A DNA stretch of 64,000 nt, taken from contig DATIYM010000065.1 in NCBI GenBank assembly GCA_035517615.1, forward strand, positions 18,197 through 82,196. The letters run 5' to 3'. The notes beneath the pieces were generated by a model. The model searched no databases and was not told the origin of the DNA. It was given only the letters and a program-made list of their open reading frames with translations. Each line of letters opens with the position of its first letter. Position 1 is the stretch's first letter. The position numbers and the translations under genes were made by a program. This DNA comes from AG25 sp035517615 (GTDB taxonomy: Bacteria > Gemmatimonadota > Gemmatimonadetes > Gemmatimonadales > GWC2-71-9). Positions 8,017 through 16,919 of the stretch are shown piece after piece.

Positions 8017-8827
8017 AGTCGAGACCATCGTCCGCGACCTCGCGCCGCGGCTCGAAGGTGTTCGTATCGTCGATGCTCGCCTCAAGAAATCCGACGTGCT
8101 GCGGCGCGTATCGAAGCAGCGCCTGCTCGCCGTGCTCAAAGGAAACACGTTCGCAGCGGTCACGCGGCGCGCCAAGCACGCCGTGTTCCGGCTCGCGAGC
8201 GGGCACCGCATGGTCATTCAACCCCGCATGACCGGGGCCTTGATTGTGTACGAGGAACCGCTGAGCGCGGACGACGAGAAGTACGCAGTGCTCGTCTGCA
8301 GGCTCGAGGATGGACGGCTGTTCGTGTACCGCGACGTGCGGCGGCTGGGCACGGTGTGGCTGCTCGATGACAAGGCCTGGGGGCAGTACACCAACAAGAT
8401 CGGCCCCGAGCCGCTCGAGCATTCGTTCACGCCGTTCGTGTTCGCCGAGCGGCTGAAAGGCACCCGAGCCGCGGTGAAACGGGCGATCATGGACCAGCGG
8501 CGGGTCGCGGGTGTCGGCAACATCTACGCCAACGAGGCGCTGTTCGAGGCCGGCATCGATCCCTCGCGCGCCACGAACACGCTGTCCCTCGAAGAATTTG
8601 CTCGGTTACACGCCGCCGTGCGCGGCGTGCTCGAGCGTGCCGTGCGGGCGTCAGGAACGACGGTGCGGGACTACAGAACGGGCACGGGCGAGAGCGGCTC
8701 GTTTCAGTTTCAGCTCAAGGTGTACGGGCGGGGTGGAGAGGAATGCGTGCAATGCGGGCGGCGGCTGTTCACGACGCACGCGATCGATCTGCGGGCGACG
8801 ACGGTATGTCCGAATTGTCAGCGGTGA
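8000..8827 (+). CDS. mutM: Formamidopyrimidine-DNA glycosylase
   Basis: A 275-residue base-excision repair enzyme that removes 8-oxoguanine and formamidopyrimidines and nicks the strand. The start must be the GTG at 8000, because catalysis needs the N-terminal Pro-Glu of PELPEVETIVRDL once Met is removed; longer frames would bury it. The helix-two-turn-helix DQRRVAGVGNIYANEALF lies near residue 165. The C-terminal zinc finger is complete: CVQC near 250 and CPNC at the end. The start overlaps the purD stop by 17 bases. It converges with the RCC1 lipoprotein gene. Confidence 0.96.
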   Translation: MPELPEVETIVRDLAPRLEGVRIVDARLKKSDVLRRVSKQRLLAVLKGNTFAAVTRRAKHAVFRLASGHRMVIQPRMTGALIVYEEPLSADDEKYAVLVCRLEDGRLFVYRDVRRLGTVWLLDDKAWGQYTNKIGPEPLEHSFTPFVFAERLKGTRAAVKRAIMDQRRVAGVGNIYANEALFEAGIDPSRATNTLSLEEFARLHAAVRGVLERAVRASGTTVRDYRTGTGESGSFQFQLKVYGRGGEECVQCGRRLFTTHAIDLRATTVCPNCQR

Positions 8828-8840
8828 TGAGGGCGCCCGT

Positions 8841-10454
8841 TCACTGGCCGAAATCGAGTCGCCCAACTACGGCGACCGGAATGGTGCTGCAGGGATCGCT
8901 GATGACACACGTTTGTGGCCCCGTATTCGTTCCGACCCCAAGCTGGCCGTGCGAATTGTCGCCCCAACAGTAGGCCATTCCCCCGGTGGTAACACCGCAT
9001 GTGTGAGCCTGCCCGTCAAATCCATTGTCATTCGACCCAGCCGTTATGGCGACAAATGTGTGCCCGCCCGTGACCGGCACCGGCGTAGGGCTGAAGGTGT
9101 AGCCATAACTCCCAATCCCCAGCTGCCCGGTTTCATCTGCTCCCCAGCAGTAGGCCGCGCCCAAGGACGTCAGGGCGCACGCATGGCCATAGCCGCCCCG
9201 GTCCCCGCCGGTGGTCACTAACACGAACGTGAGCCCGCCCCCGACTACGACTGGACTGTCCTGTTCCGTCGTGGTGCCATCGCCCAGCTGGCCGGTGGCA
9301 TTGTACCCCCAGCAATACGTCGCGCCGGCCGTGGTGACACCACAGGTGTAGCCAATCCCCGCGCTCACTGTGGCGAACGTCAGCCCCCCAACCACCAGCA
9401 TCGGTGTCGGACTGCACGAGTAGCCGTACGCACACTGCTGCGGCTCAGCGTTGGAGCCGACGCCGAGTTGACCGGTACGGTTCGGACCCCAGCAATACGC
9501 CGCACCCGAGACTGCGAGAGCACAGGTGTGGCCATTGCCAACGCTGATGGTTGTGAAGCTGAATCCGCCTGCGACCGCGACAGGGGTCATGCTGCAGGGA
9601 TTGCCAGAACAGTCCTCTGGACCAGTTGTCGTCCCGATGCCGAGCTGGCCCGTATAATTGATGCCCCAGCAATACGCCTTGCCAGTCGTGGTAATGCCGC
9701 ACGTGTTGCTGCCGCCGCCCGTGTTGACCATAGCGAAGGTGAGTCCGCCGGCCACGGCCACTGGGGTCGCGCGGTTCGTGTCGCTGCCGTCGCCCAACTC
9801 ACCGTACGCGTTCGAGCCCCAGCAGTATGCAGCGCCCGCGGCAGTCACTCCGCAACGATGCGACCCGGCGGCGTCCCCGCCGATTGCCGCGAAGCTGAGC
9901 CCGCCCCGCACCGCGGCTGGGCTCGCCGTATCGGCGTTGGCACTGTCGCCCAACTGGCCAAATCGGTTATCGCCCCAGCAGTAAGCGGCAGGCGCGAGCG
10001 CGACACCGCAGGTATTGAATGCCCCGGCACTGAGGAAAACTCGTGCAACAGGTAGGGGAAGGACGTCGAAGGCCAGACTCGTGGCGCCCTCGAGAGACGC
10101 CGATCTCGCGGCGAGCGTGAACCCCGTGCCGAAACGATCAATCCGAAGGTTCGGGAAGACGGCAATCCCGCCAACAGCGTTGGCCGTGGTCGTCCCCAAC
10201 AAATTTCCGTTGGCCGAATTGGCTCCCAGCGCCAACGTCACGGTCCTCGCGGCGGTGTCCACGGTAGCACCCGAGGAGTCCTGGATTGCCACCCACACGG
10301 CGACAGGGTGGCCAAGCTGCGATGAGATCGGCTGCTCGACGAACCCGAGCTTCGCGGGAGGGAGAGGCGGAGCCGCGCTGCTCGTCGTGGAGTGGGTACA
10401 TGCACTCCACGTCATGATGAGTAGCGCGATGCAGCCGCGGCCTGCGATCGACAT
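8841..10454 (-). CDS. RCC1-repeat lipoprotein with N-terminal Ig-like domain
   Basis: A 537-residue putative lipoprotein. The signal sequence ends in a lipobox-like LIMTWSAC (Cys 18). Residues 35-130 resemble a bacterial Ig-like domain (FVEQPISSQLGHPVAVWV). Seven RCC1-type propeller repeats follow, each with a core such as AAYCWGDNRFGQLGD or KAYCWGINYTGQLGIG and a nearby TCGV/TCAL element; the Cys pair in each blade may form disulfides outside the cytoplasm. Such proteins are abundant in Gemmatimonadota-like genomes, with no assigned role; extracellular binding is a guess. GGAAGG 4 bases before the ATG supports the start. It is the last gene of the quinone/peptidase operon, 24 bases after the phosphoesterase. 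Confidence 0.88.
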   Translation of the reverse strand: MSIAGRGCIALLIMTWSACTHSTTSSAAPPLPPAKLGFVEQPISSQLGHPVAVWVAIQDSSGATVDTAARTVTLALGANSANGNLLGTTTANAVGGIAVFPNLRIDRFGTGFTLAARSASLEGATSLAFDVLPLPVARVFLSAGAFNTCGVALAPAAYCWGDNRFGQLGDSANADTASPAAVRGGLSFAAIGGDAAGSHRCGVTAAGAAYCWGSNAYGELGDGSDTNRATPVAVAGGLTFAMVNTGGGSNTCGITTTGKAYCWGINYTGQLGIGTTTGPEDCSGNPCSMTPVAVAGGFSFTTISVGNGHTCALAVSGAAYCWGPNRTGQLGVGSNAEPQQCAYGYSCSPTPMLVVGGLTFATVSAGIGYTCGVTTAGATYCWGYNATGQLGDGTTTEQDSPVVVGGGLTFVLVTTGGDRGGYGHACALTSLGAAYCWGADETGQLGIGSYGYTFSPTPVPVTGGHTFVAITAGSNDNGFDGQAHTCGVTTGGMAYCWGDNSHGQLGVGTNTGPQTCVISDPCSTIPVAVVGRLDFGQ

Positions 10455-10478
10455 GAGGCCTTCCGTCGAGTCGCCCCT

Positions 10479-10976
10479 TCACTCGGGCAAGAGCGGCACC
10501 ACGCGGGCGCGGGGTGGAATCCCCGGCTCGAGCTCCATGATGCCCACGGAGGGCTTGAGGTTGAAGCGCGCCTGCCCCGCCCCACCGGGATTCATGACCG
10601 TCACCGTACGATTGACCAGCTCGAGCAGGGGACGGTGGGTGTGACCATAGACAATGATCTCGGCGCGCGGAAACGCCGCGACGAGCCGCGCCGGCGTGGG
10701 GCTGCCGCCCTGCCCGTCGGGCAGATCGTGCCCGTGCGTCACCACGATGTCGAACCCGTCGAGCTGCAAGGCGGCGACCGGGGGCACCCTGGCCTGAATG
10801 TCCGGCGGATCGCCATTGCCCCACACTGCCGTGACCGGCGCGAGCGCCTCGAGCGCCAGCATCACATCCCACGCGCCGATGTCGCCGGCGTGCAGAATGT
10901 GATCGACTTCCTCGAACACCGCGAATACCTCGGGACGCAAGAACCCATGCGTATCGGAGATGACGCCTAACCTCAT
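10479..10976 (-). CDS. YfcE/MJ0936-type metallophosphoesterase
   Basis: A 165-residue calcineurin-like phosphodiesterase of the small YfcE class. The metal-ligand motifs are all present: SDTHG near residue 7, HAGDIG near 29, WGNGD near 53, VTHGHDLP near 78 and YGHTHRP near 109. Usual length. It would hydrolyse a phosphodiester with two divalent metals in the cytoplasm; the natural substrate is unknown. It starts within the stop of the S46 peptidase (ATGA, 4-base overlap), so translation is coupled. A second, larger phosphoesterase occurs at 53722-54567. Confidence 0.88.
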   Translation of the reverse strand: MRLGVISDTHGFLRPEVFAVFEEVDHILHAGDIGAWDVMLALEALAPVTAVWGNGDPPDIQARVPPVAALQLDGFDIVVTHGHDLPDGQGGSPTPARLVAAFPRAEIIVYGHTHRPLLELVNRTVTVMNPGGAGQARFNLKPSVGIMELEPGIPPRARVVPLLPE

Positions 10977-13207
10977 TTCGCCGGGGCGGGCTGACCGAGC
11001 TCGTCGGCGATGCGCTTCGCCTTATAGACCGTGCGCAGTGCGCCGCGAATCGCGGCCTCGTGGACGGCTACCGCGCGCGCTGTGACATCAGTGTAGATGA
11101 AGTCCCCCGGCAGGCTCTCGATATTGCCGTCGAAGATCAGGCCGACGAGCCGACCCGATTTGTCGATGACGGGGCTGCCCGAATTGCCGCCGATGATGTC
11201 GTTCGTCATCACCATGTCGAGCGGGGTGCCGAGGTCGAAGCCCGCGGGCGGGTTGGCCCAGCGCGGCGGCAGCGCGAACGCCTCGTTGTTCGGGTTCGAT
11301 TTGTTCCGGTCGTACAGCCCGTAGAACGTGGTGTAGTAGGGGGCCGTCGTGCCGTTGTAGTCGTATCCCTTCACCACGCCATCCGCGATCCGCAGCGTGA
11401 ACGTCGCATCGGGCGGGATGGTCGGGCCGTATACCTCGAACAGGGCCCGCGCGAGGTCGCCCGTCTTCGCTTCTTCCTGTTGCTGTATCCCACGGTACTG
11501 CTGCAACACGGGCCTGATGCGCGGCAGCAGATCGCGCACCAGCTTGAGCGCGGGATCGGTGGACGTCATGATCTCACCGGGCTGGCTCAGCAGAGCCACG
11601 CGTTTGGCGGAATCGGGAATGACGGACCCGCTCACGATGGCCTGCGCCGCCTCGCGCGGGCTCTTCCCGCCCAGCGCCTCCTTGACCCAGGAATCGTCGC
11701 CGCCAATCAGGTGGACCGCGTCGTCGAGCTGCGCCGCCAGGACCTCGGCGTCGAGCGCGGGATCGATATTCGCCTTGGCGACGTCATCACGAATCTCCCG
11801 CAGCGCGCTGTCGGGCGGCGGCATGGGACCCGACACGGCCTGGGCATAGCGCACCAGCGACAACGCGGTGGCGAGCGTCTGCGAGCGCAGCAGCCCACCC
11901 TGGTTCAACGCGTTCACCGTCGGGGCGAGCTTCGCGATCTGCCCGCGCAGATCGGCGATTTCGTCCCACAGCTTGCCGTACCGGCTCGCGAGCTCCGGCT
12001 TGGCCATCACGGCCGCGCGGAAGTTCCGCTCGAACGCCACTTTCCGGCCCATCAGCTCCGGATCACGCAGGCCCTCGAGCTCGCCGCGGAACGACTTGAG
12101 CGAATTTTGGATCTCGAAGTAGTCGTTGACGTGCTTGGCGCGAGTTTCCGGGTGGCGCGTCATGTAGTCCGCGAGAATGCGTCCCCGGCTCTCAAGCATG
12201 CGGACGACGAACGGATACTGCTCATTGCGCCGATGCACGAGCTGTGCGACGGTGCGGAGCCGTGAAGTGGAGCCCGGATTGCCGATCACAAATACCGGGT
12301 CGCCTTCTTTCGCGCCGGAATCGCTCCAGGCAAAGAAGTCCTGGGGCTTGAGCGGCTTCTGCTGGTCGTCGTACACGCGGAAGAACGACACGTCGAGGTC
12401 GTAACGCGGATAGGTGAAGTTGTCCGCGTCACCGCCGAAATAGCCGATGGCTTTCTCGGGCACGAACACGAGCCGCACGTCGGTGTAGCGGCGGTAGCAA
12501 TAGAGGGAATAGCGGCCGCCGTAATACAGGGTGGTGACGTCACAGCGCAGGTGCGTCGAATCGCCCATGCGCTGCTCGATTTGCTCGATGTTTCGCTCCC
12601 GCGCGCCCATCTGTTGCTCGGGCGGCTGGCCCGGCGCCTCGCCGCTCGTCACTTCGCCGGTCACGTCGCGCAGCAGCACGAGCTGGTCCACGTAGAGATC
12701 GGGCACGCGCCGCTCGTCCTGCTGTTTTGCCGCGTAGAACCCGTTGGTCAACAAGTCTTCGCCCGGTTTCGACACGGCGGTCGCCGATTCGCGCGCGCAG
12801 TGATGGTTCGACATCACGAGCCCGCTCCCCGACACGAACGACGCGGTACAGTTCGGCAGCCTGAGCGCCGCGAGCCGCGCGTGCGAGAGCCATGCCGGCG
12901 ACGGCGTGAATCCGTATTCGCTTTGGAAATAGTCGAGCGGCGGATTCTCGAACGTCCACATTTTTCCCATGTCGTAGCGACCCGGCTCGACCGTGGTATC
13001 GACGTTGCCGACGTCGAACGGGGCCGGCGCGGGAGCGACGGGAGCCGGCGCAGCAGCCGCGGGGGCGGGGGCGGGGGCGGGCGCAGCGGCTGGGGCGGGG
13101 GCGGGCGCAGCGGCTGGGGCGGGAGCGGGAGCGGCGGTCTTGCCGCGGGGCGTGCACCCGGCGAACAACAGGGGAACGAGAGCGAGCGAGCGAAGCATGG
13201 TGCGCAT
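10973..13207 (-). CDS. S46-family dipeptidyl-peptidase (DPP7/DPP11 type)
   Basis: A 744-residue exported serine peptidase. The start is the ATG at 13207, overlapping the ubiX stop by one base (TGATG); the longer frame ahead of it is antisense shadow. The signal ends LLFAGC, a possible lipobox. Residues 24-64 are a Pro-Ala linker. Catalytic segments: His in MSNHHCARES (near 137), Asp within YPRYDLDVSFF and Ser in GNSGSPVIDKSGR (near 676). The motif FDGN has Gly where DPP11 enzymes have the Arg that selects acidic residues, so DPP7-like preference for hydrophobic residues is inferred. The role would be releasing dipeptides from peptides in the periplasm. Confidence 0.93.
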   Translation of the reverse strand: MRTMLRSLALVPLLFAGCTPRGKTAAPAPAPAAAPAPAPAAAPAPAPAPAAAAPAPVAPAPAPFDVGNVDTTVEPGRYDMGKMWTFENPPLDYFQSEYGFTPSPAWLSHARLAALRLPNCTASFVSGSGLVMSNHHCARESATAVSKPGEDLLTNGFYAAKQQDERRVPDLYVDQLVLLRDVTGEVTSGEAPGQPPEQQMGARERNIEQIEQRMGDSTHLRCDVTTLYYGGRYSLYCYRRYTDVRLVFVPEKAIGYFGGDADNFTYPRYDLDVSFFRVYDDQQKPLKPQDFFAWSDSGAKEGDPVFVIGNPGSTSRLRTVAQLVHRRNEQYPFVVRMLESRGRILADYMTRHPETRAKHVNDYFEIQNSLKSFRGELEGLRDPELMGRKVAFERNFRAAVMAKPELASRYGKLWDEIADLRGQIAKLAPTVNALNQGGLLRSQTLATALSLVRYAQAVSGPMPPPDSALREIRDDVAKANIDPALDAEVLAAQLDDAVHLIGGDDSWVKEALGGKSPREAAQAIVSGSVIPDSAKRVALLSQPGEIMTSTDPALKLVRDLLPRIRPVLQQYRGIQQQEEAKTGDLARALFEVYGPTIPPDATFTLRIADGVVKGYDYNGTTAPYYTTFYGLYDRNKSNPNNEAFALPPRWANPPAGFDLGTPLDMVMTNDIIGGNSGSPVIDKSGRLVGLIFDGNIESLPGDFIYTDVTARAVAVHEAAIRGALRTVYKAKRIADELGQPAPAK
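13012..13135 (-). repeat. Pro-Ala low-complexity repeat within the S46 peptidase gene
   Basis: Imperfect tandem GC-only units (core GGGGCGGGCGCAGCGGCT) encode alternating PAPAPAAA blocks just after the signal peptide. It is likely a flexible spacer between the lipid anchor and the catalytic domain, and prone to length change. Confidence 0.8.
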
Positions 13208-13791
13208 CAGGATTGTCCTTGCCAGCGAGGGACCAGTGTCGCCTCGACGCTGAGATGGTCGAGCACGCGCTGCACGATGAAGTCCACGAGCTCGGAGATC
13301 TGTGTGGGACGGTGATAAAAGCCCGGCGCGGCGGGCATCACGACGGCGCCCGCCTCCGCGAGGAGCGAAAGGTTGCGCAAATGCACGAGCGAGAGCGGCG
13401 TCTCGCGCGGCACGACGATGAGCTTGCGGCGTTCCTTGAGAACCACGTCGGCCGAGCGCTCGATCAGGCTGCGGCTCGCGCCGTGCGCGATCGCGGATAC
13501 CGTGCCCATCGAGCACGGGCAGATCACCATCCCCGCGCTCTCCGCCGATCCGGACGCGGGCGCGGCGCCGCGGTCGCCGTCGTCGAATCGCAAGACGGTG
13601 CGCCAGTCCCCACCGGTCGCCTGTTCCAGGCCGCGCTCATCCATGATGCTGCACTCCTCCGCGAGCAGCCGCCAGCCGTGCGCAGACACGAGCAGCCACG
13701 TCGGCACGGCGTGGCTCGCGAGCACCTGGAGCAGCCGCACCGCATACGCCACCCCGGAGGCGCCGGTGATGGCGAGGATCACGGGTTTCAT
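13207..13791 (-). CDS. ubiX: Flavin prenyltransferase UbiX
   Basis: A 194-residue UbiX/Pad1 protein. It attaches a dimethylallyl group to reduced FMN to make the prenyl-FMN cofactor needed by UbiD decarboxylases. Seen: N-terminal flavin site ILAITGASGVAYAVRLL, ICPCSMGTVSAIAHG near residue 95 and the phosphate-binding RRKLIVVPRETPLS near 127. The start at 13791 overlaps the UbiA stop by 4 bases (ATGA). With ubiD, ubiA and ubiE in the same operon, it most likely serves quinone synthesis. Confidence 0.95.
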   Translation of the reverse strand: MKPVILAITGASGVAYAVRLLQVLASHAVPTWLLVSAHGWRLLAEECSIMDERGLEQATGGDWRTVLRFDDGDRGAAPASGSAESAGMVICPCSMGTVSAIAHGASRSLIERSADVVLKERRKLIVVPRETPLSLVHLRNLSLLAEAGAVVMPAAPGFYHRPTQISELVDFIVQRVLDHLSVEATLVPRWQGQS

Positions 13792-14681
13792 CTGAGCCGG
13801 TCGACCAGGGCGCCGAGAAATACGACGATCGCAATCAGCCCGTTGGCGCTGAAAAATGCCGCATCGAGCCGTGACAGATCCGTAGGATGTACGAGCTGAT
13901 GCTCGTACGCCATGATGGCCGCGCCGATCGCCACGCCAACGTAATAGGCGAGGCCCAGGTGCCCGCCCCACCCGAACGCGACCAGTGCCAGTACGGTGAT
14001 GCCGTGGAGCAGCTTGGCAGCCACGATGCTCGAGGAGCGCCCCATCCGGACCACGAGCGACTTGAGCCCCTCGCTGCGATCGAATTCCTCGTCCGGTAAC
14101 GCATAAAACACGTCGAACCCGCCCACCCAGCACGTCACGGCCAGCGCGCCCACCGGCAGGAGCCACCACGGATCGCTCCACCGCCCCGTGACGGCGAGAT
14201 AGCCCGCCGGAGTCGCGATGCCGTCGGCCAGGCCGAGCCACAGGTGCGACCAGTGGGTGAAGCGCTTGGTGTAGCTGTACGCCGAAATGAACAACAGCGC
14301 GACCGGCGCGAGCGCGAAGCACAGCGGATTGAGCGCCCAGGCGCACCACAGGAAAAGTCCCGCCGCCGCGAGCACTGCGCTCCAGGCCTGCGCGAGCGAG
14401 AGCCGCCCCGAGGGCAGCTCGCGATTCCGGGTGCGCGGGTTCTTGGCGTCGATCTCGCGGTCGGCGATGCGGTTGAATCCGAGCGCCACGAACCGGGCCG
14501 CCGTAAACGCAAGGACCGACAACACCAGAATGCGCCAGGTGACCGGAGCGACGAGCGATGCCGTGATGACGCCGAGCAGCGCGAAGGGAAGCGCGAAAAC
14601 CGTATGGGGGAGCCTGACAAAGTTCGCATAGCGAACGAGCAGCGACTCGCCGGCGAGGGTCTGGCCTTCTCTAGAGCTCAA
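13788..14681 (-). CDS. ubiA: UbiA-family prenyltransferase
   Basis: A 297-residue polytopic membrane enzyme that prenylates an aromatic ring. Both Asp-rich motifs are visible: NRIADREIDAKNPRTRNR near residue 65 and DEEFDRSEGLKS near 187. Eight or nine hydrophobic helices follow from LPHTVFALPFALLG onward. The start is a TTG at 14681, chosen because GGAG lies 7 bases upstream and no ATG or GTG fits; it overlaps the ubiD end by 11 bases. With UbiD/UbiX beside it and no men genes visible, it could be the prenyltransferase of the futalosine menaquinone route (MqnP); that is inference. Confidence 0.9.
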   Translation of the reverse strand: MSSREGQTLAGESLLVRYANFVRLPHTVFALPFALLGVITASLVAPVTWRILVLSVLAFTAARFVALGFNRIADREIDAKNPRTRNRELPSGRLSLAQAWSAVLAAAGLFLWCAWALNPLCFALAPVALLFISAYSYTKRFTHWSHLWLGLADGIATPAGYLAVTGRWSDPWWLLPVGALAVTCWVGGFDVFYALPDEEFDRSEGLKSLVVRMGRSSSIVAAKLLHGITVLALVAFGWGGHLGLAYYVGVAIGAAIMAYEHQLVHPTDLSRLDAAFFSANGLIAIVVFLGALVDRLR

Positions 14682-16149
14682 TCCCCAACTCCCCCCACAT
14701 CGCATCCACGCGCCGCCTGGTCTCCGCGTCCATGACGATCTTGTCGGGCCACTCGCGCGTGAAGCCTTCTTCCTTCCACTTCCGCGTTGCGTCGATCCCC
14801 ATCTTGGACCCGAACGTGAACGCGCGGCTCGAGTGATCGAGCACATCGATCGGCCCCATCGTGAACCGGACGTCGCGCTCGGGATCGATGTGATTGAGCG
14901 CCACCCACCACGCTTCTTTGGGATCGCGGACGTTCACGTCTTTGTCGAGCACCACGATGCATTTCGCGAGCGACATGAGTCCCTGGCCCCACAGCCCATT
15001 CATCACCTTGTACGCCTGGCCGGGATACTGCTTGTCGATGCTCACGAACACGAGATTGTGAAAGATCCCTTCCGCCGGCATGTGCATGTCCACGATCTCG
15101 GGAACGGTGAGCTTCAAGAGGGGCAGGAAGATGCGCTCGGTGGCGTGCCCGAGATAGTAGTCCTCCATCGGCGGGCGGCCCACGATCGTGTGCGGGTAGA
15201 TCGGATCCGCACGCATCGTGACGGCGGTGATGTGCACTTTGGGATAGTAGTCCGCCAGCGAGTAGAACCCCGTGTGATCGCCGAACGGCCCCTCGAGCAC
15301 CAGCTCATCGCGCGGATCGATGTGGCCTTCCAGCACGACCTCGGCCTCGGCCGGGACCTCAAGCTCGGAAGTGACCGCTTTCGCGAGGCGGACCGGCTCG
15401 CGCCGCAGGAATCCGGCGAAGAGAAACTCATCGATGCTGGGCGGCAGCGGCGCCGAGGCGGCGTAGATGCTCGCGGGATCGCCGCCCAGCGCGATCGCGA
15501 CGGGCATGGTCTCGCCCCGGGCGGCGAGCTCGCGCCAGTGCGCGGCGCCCACCTTGTGGCGTTGCCAGTGCATGGCGACCGTGTCCTTGCCGATCACCTG
15601 GATGCGGTACATCCCCACATTCCGGATGCCGCTTCGGGGGTCGCGCGTGATGACTCCCGGCAAAGTGATGTAAGCGCCGCCATCGTCGGGCCAGCATTTC
15701 GGAATCGGGAGCAGCGACAGATCGATGTCCGAGCCCCGCAGCACGGTTTCCTGGCAGGGCGGCCGGCCACCGCTGGTCCTGGGTGGAAACTTGGCGACCT
15801 CGGCGAGCTGCGGCAGCATGGCGAGCTTGCCGAACAGCGTGTCCGGCACTTTGAGCTCGAGCAGCGCGGTGAGCCGATCGCCGATGTTGTCGAGGCACTC
15901 GACGCCCAGCGCCAGGGCCATGCGCCGTTCCGACCCGAACAGGTTGACCGCCACCGGAACACGCGATGGCGCGCCGTTCATGAGCCGCGGGTGCTCGAAC
16001 AGGAGCGCCGGGCCGCCGCCGGAGGATTTCATGCAGCGGTCGGCGATTTCGGTCATCTCGCGGTCGATCGAGACGGCGGGGGCCACGTGGCGCAGCTCGC
16101 CCTTCGCTTCGATGGCCGCGATGAAGGCCCGAAGGTTATCGAGTGCCAT
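14671..16149 (-). CDS. ubiD: UbiD-family decarboxylase
   Basis: A 492-residue prenyl-FMN-dependent decarboxylase, same length as enterobacterial UbiD. It removes the ring carboxylate of a prenylated aromatic quinone precursor. Seen: PVAVNLFGSERRMALALG near residue 58, YITLPGVITRDPRSGIRNVGMYR near 165 (in pieces), EGPFGDHTGFYSLADYYP near 275 with the catalytic Glu-Arg-Glu region around it, and the C-terminal GIDATRKWKEEGFTREWP. The ATG at 16149 lies inside the 3' end of ubiE (14-base overlap). Which acid it decarboxylates depends on the quinone route used. Confidence 0.95.
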   Translation of the reverse strand: MALDNLRAFIAAIEAKGELRHVAPAVSIDREMTEIADRCMKSSGGGPALLFEHPRLMNGAPSRVPVAVNLFGSERRMALALGVECLDNIGDRLTALLELKVPDTLFGKLAMLPQLAEVAKFPPRTSGGRPPCQETVLRGSDIDLSLLPIPKCWPDDGGAYITLPGVITRDPRSGIRNVGMYRIQVIGKDTVAMHWQRHKVGAAHWRELAARGETMPVAIALGGDPASIYAASAPLPPSIDEFLFAGFLRREPVRLAKAVTSELEVPAEAEVVLEGHIDPRDELVLEGPFGDHTGFYSLADYYPKVHITAVTMRADPIYPHTIVGRPPMEDYYLGHATERIFLPLLKLTVPEIVDMHMPAEGIFHNLVFVSIDKQYPGQAYKVMNGLWGQGLMSLAKCIVVLDKDVNVRDPKEAWWVALNHIDPERDVRFTMGPIDVLDHSSRAFTFGSKMGIDATRKWKEEGFTREWPDKIVMDAETRRRVDAMWGELGIEL

Positions 16150-16867
16150 GATGAATGGCGCAGATGCCGCCCGACAGTCGCTCGAAGTCCACCTGCCGGA
16201 ACCCCGCGCGCTCGATCCGCTCCGCCAGGGCTTCGGGCTCGGGGAACGCCCGCACCGACTCTGGCAGGTAGCTATAGGCGTCTCTATGTTTCGACACCGC
16301 ACGCCCAATGGCGGGCAGGAGCCGCTGGAAATAGAACAGATAGAGCGCGCGCAGCGCGGCGTGGCGTGGCGTGGCAAATTCGAGCACCACGAACCGGGCG
16401 CCCCGTTTCAGCACCCGCGCCGCCTCACGGAGTCCCACATCCAGATTCGCCAGATTCCGCATCCCGAACGCGACCATGGCGCCGTCGAAACGGGCGTCGG
16501 CGAACGGCAGCAGCAGGGCGTCGGCTCCCACCGGGGAGAGACGCGGGCCTTTATACTTGCCGCGCGCCAGCATCGGGACCACGAAATCCGCGCCAATCAC
16601 GCGCCCGCGAAACGCGTTCTGGGCGGCGAGCGTCGCAGCGAGATCGAGTGTGCCGGCGCAGAGATCGAGATAGGCGCCGGCCGGCGCCCGCTCCCAGCCG
16701 AGCCGGCGAACCGCCGCCTGGCGCCAGCGGCGGTCGGTGTTGAGGCTCAACAGGTGGTTCAGGAAGTCATAGCGCGGCGCGATGGCGGTGAACATGCCGC
16801 GCACGTAAGAGCGCTTCGTCTCGCCACCATCGACTCGAGCTACGTCCAGAGCGGGAGACGGCGTCAT
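16136..16867 (-). CDS. ubiE: UbiE/MenG demethylmenaquinone methyltransferase
   Basis: A 243-residue SAM-dependent C-methyltransferase acting late in menaquinone/ubiquinone synthesis. Motifs: FTAIAPRYDFLNHLLSLN near residue 26, the SAM-binding LDLCAGTLDLAATLA near 66, AFGMRNLANLDVGLREA near 130 and VVLEFATP near 158. The last residues of the family (usually GG.VAIHxG) are GGICAIHHG. The ATG at 16867 is chosen over a TTG 24 bases upstream because TATCTT lies 8 bases before it, matching the leaderless pattern. It is the first gene of a seven-gene minus-strand operon. Confidence 0.94.
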   Translation of the reverse strand: MTPSPALDVARVDGGETKRSYVRGMFTAIAPRYDFLNHLLSLNTDRRWRQAAVRRLGWERAPAGAYLDLCAGTLDLAATLAAQNAFRGRVIGADFVVPMLARGKYKGPRLSPVGADALLLPFADARFDGAMVAFGMRNLANLDVGLREAARVLKRGARFVVLEFATPRHAALRALYLFYFQRLLPAIGRAVSKHRDAYSYLPESVRAFPEPEALAERIERAGFRQVDFERLSGGICAIHHGTR

Positions 16868-16875
16868 AAGCGCGA

Positions 16876-16881
16876 AAGATA
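16876..16881 (-). promoter_or_regulatory. Candidate -10 element of the ubiE-ubiD-ubiA-ubiX operon
   Basis: TATCTT on the minus strand, 8 bases before the ubiE ATG. Matches TAnnTT at other starts; no clear TTG hexamer 17 bases upstream. Confidence 0.4.
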
Positions 16882-16919
16882 GACCGTCCAACCTGACCGC
16901 CGCCAGCGACGCGGACGTC

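Noticed and set aside
8841..10060. Regularly spaced near-identical DNA segments that might look like a CRISPR array
   Set aside because: The spacing follows seven RCC1 protein repeats in an intact gene, repeats are imperfect at third codon positions, and there are no unique spacers.
13208..13516. N-terminal extension of the S46 peptidase to 13516
   Set aside because: The extra residues overlap ubiX in another frame and are Arg-rich nonsense; the TGATG junction and signal peptide fix the start at 13207.
14833..16743. Plus-strand open frame of 636 codons opposite ubiD and ubiE
   Set aside because: Antisense shadow of third-position GC bias; ubiD and ubiE motifs on the other strand are complete.
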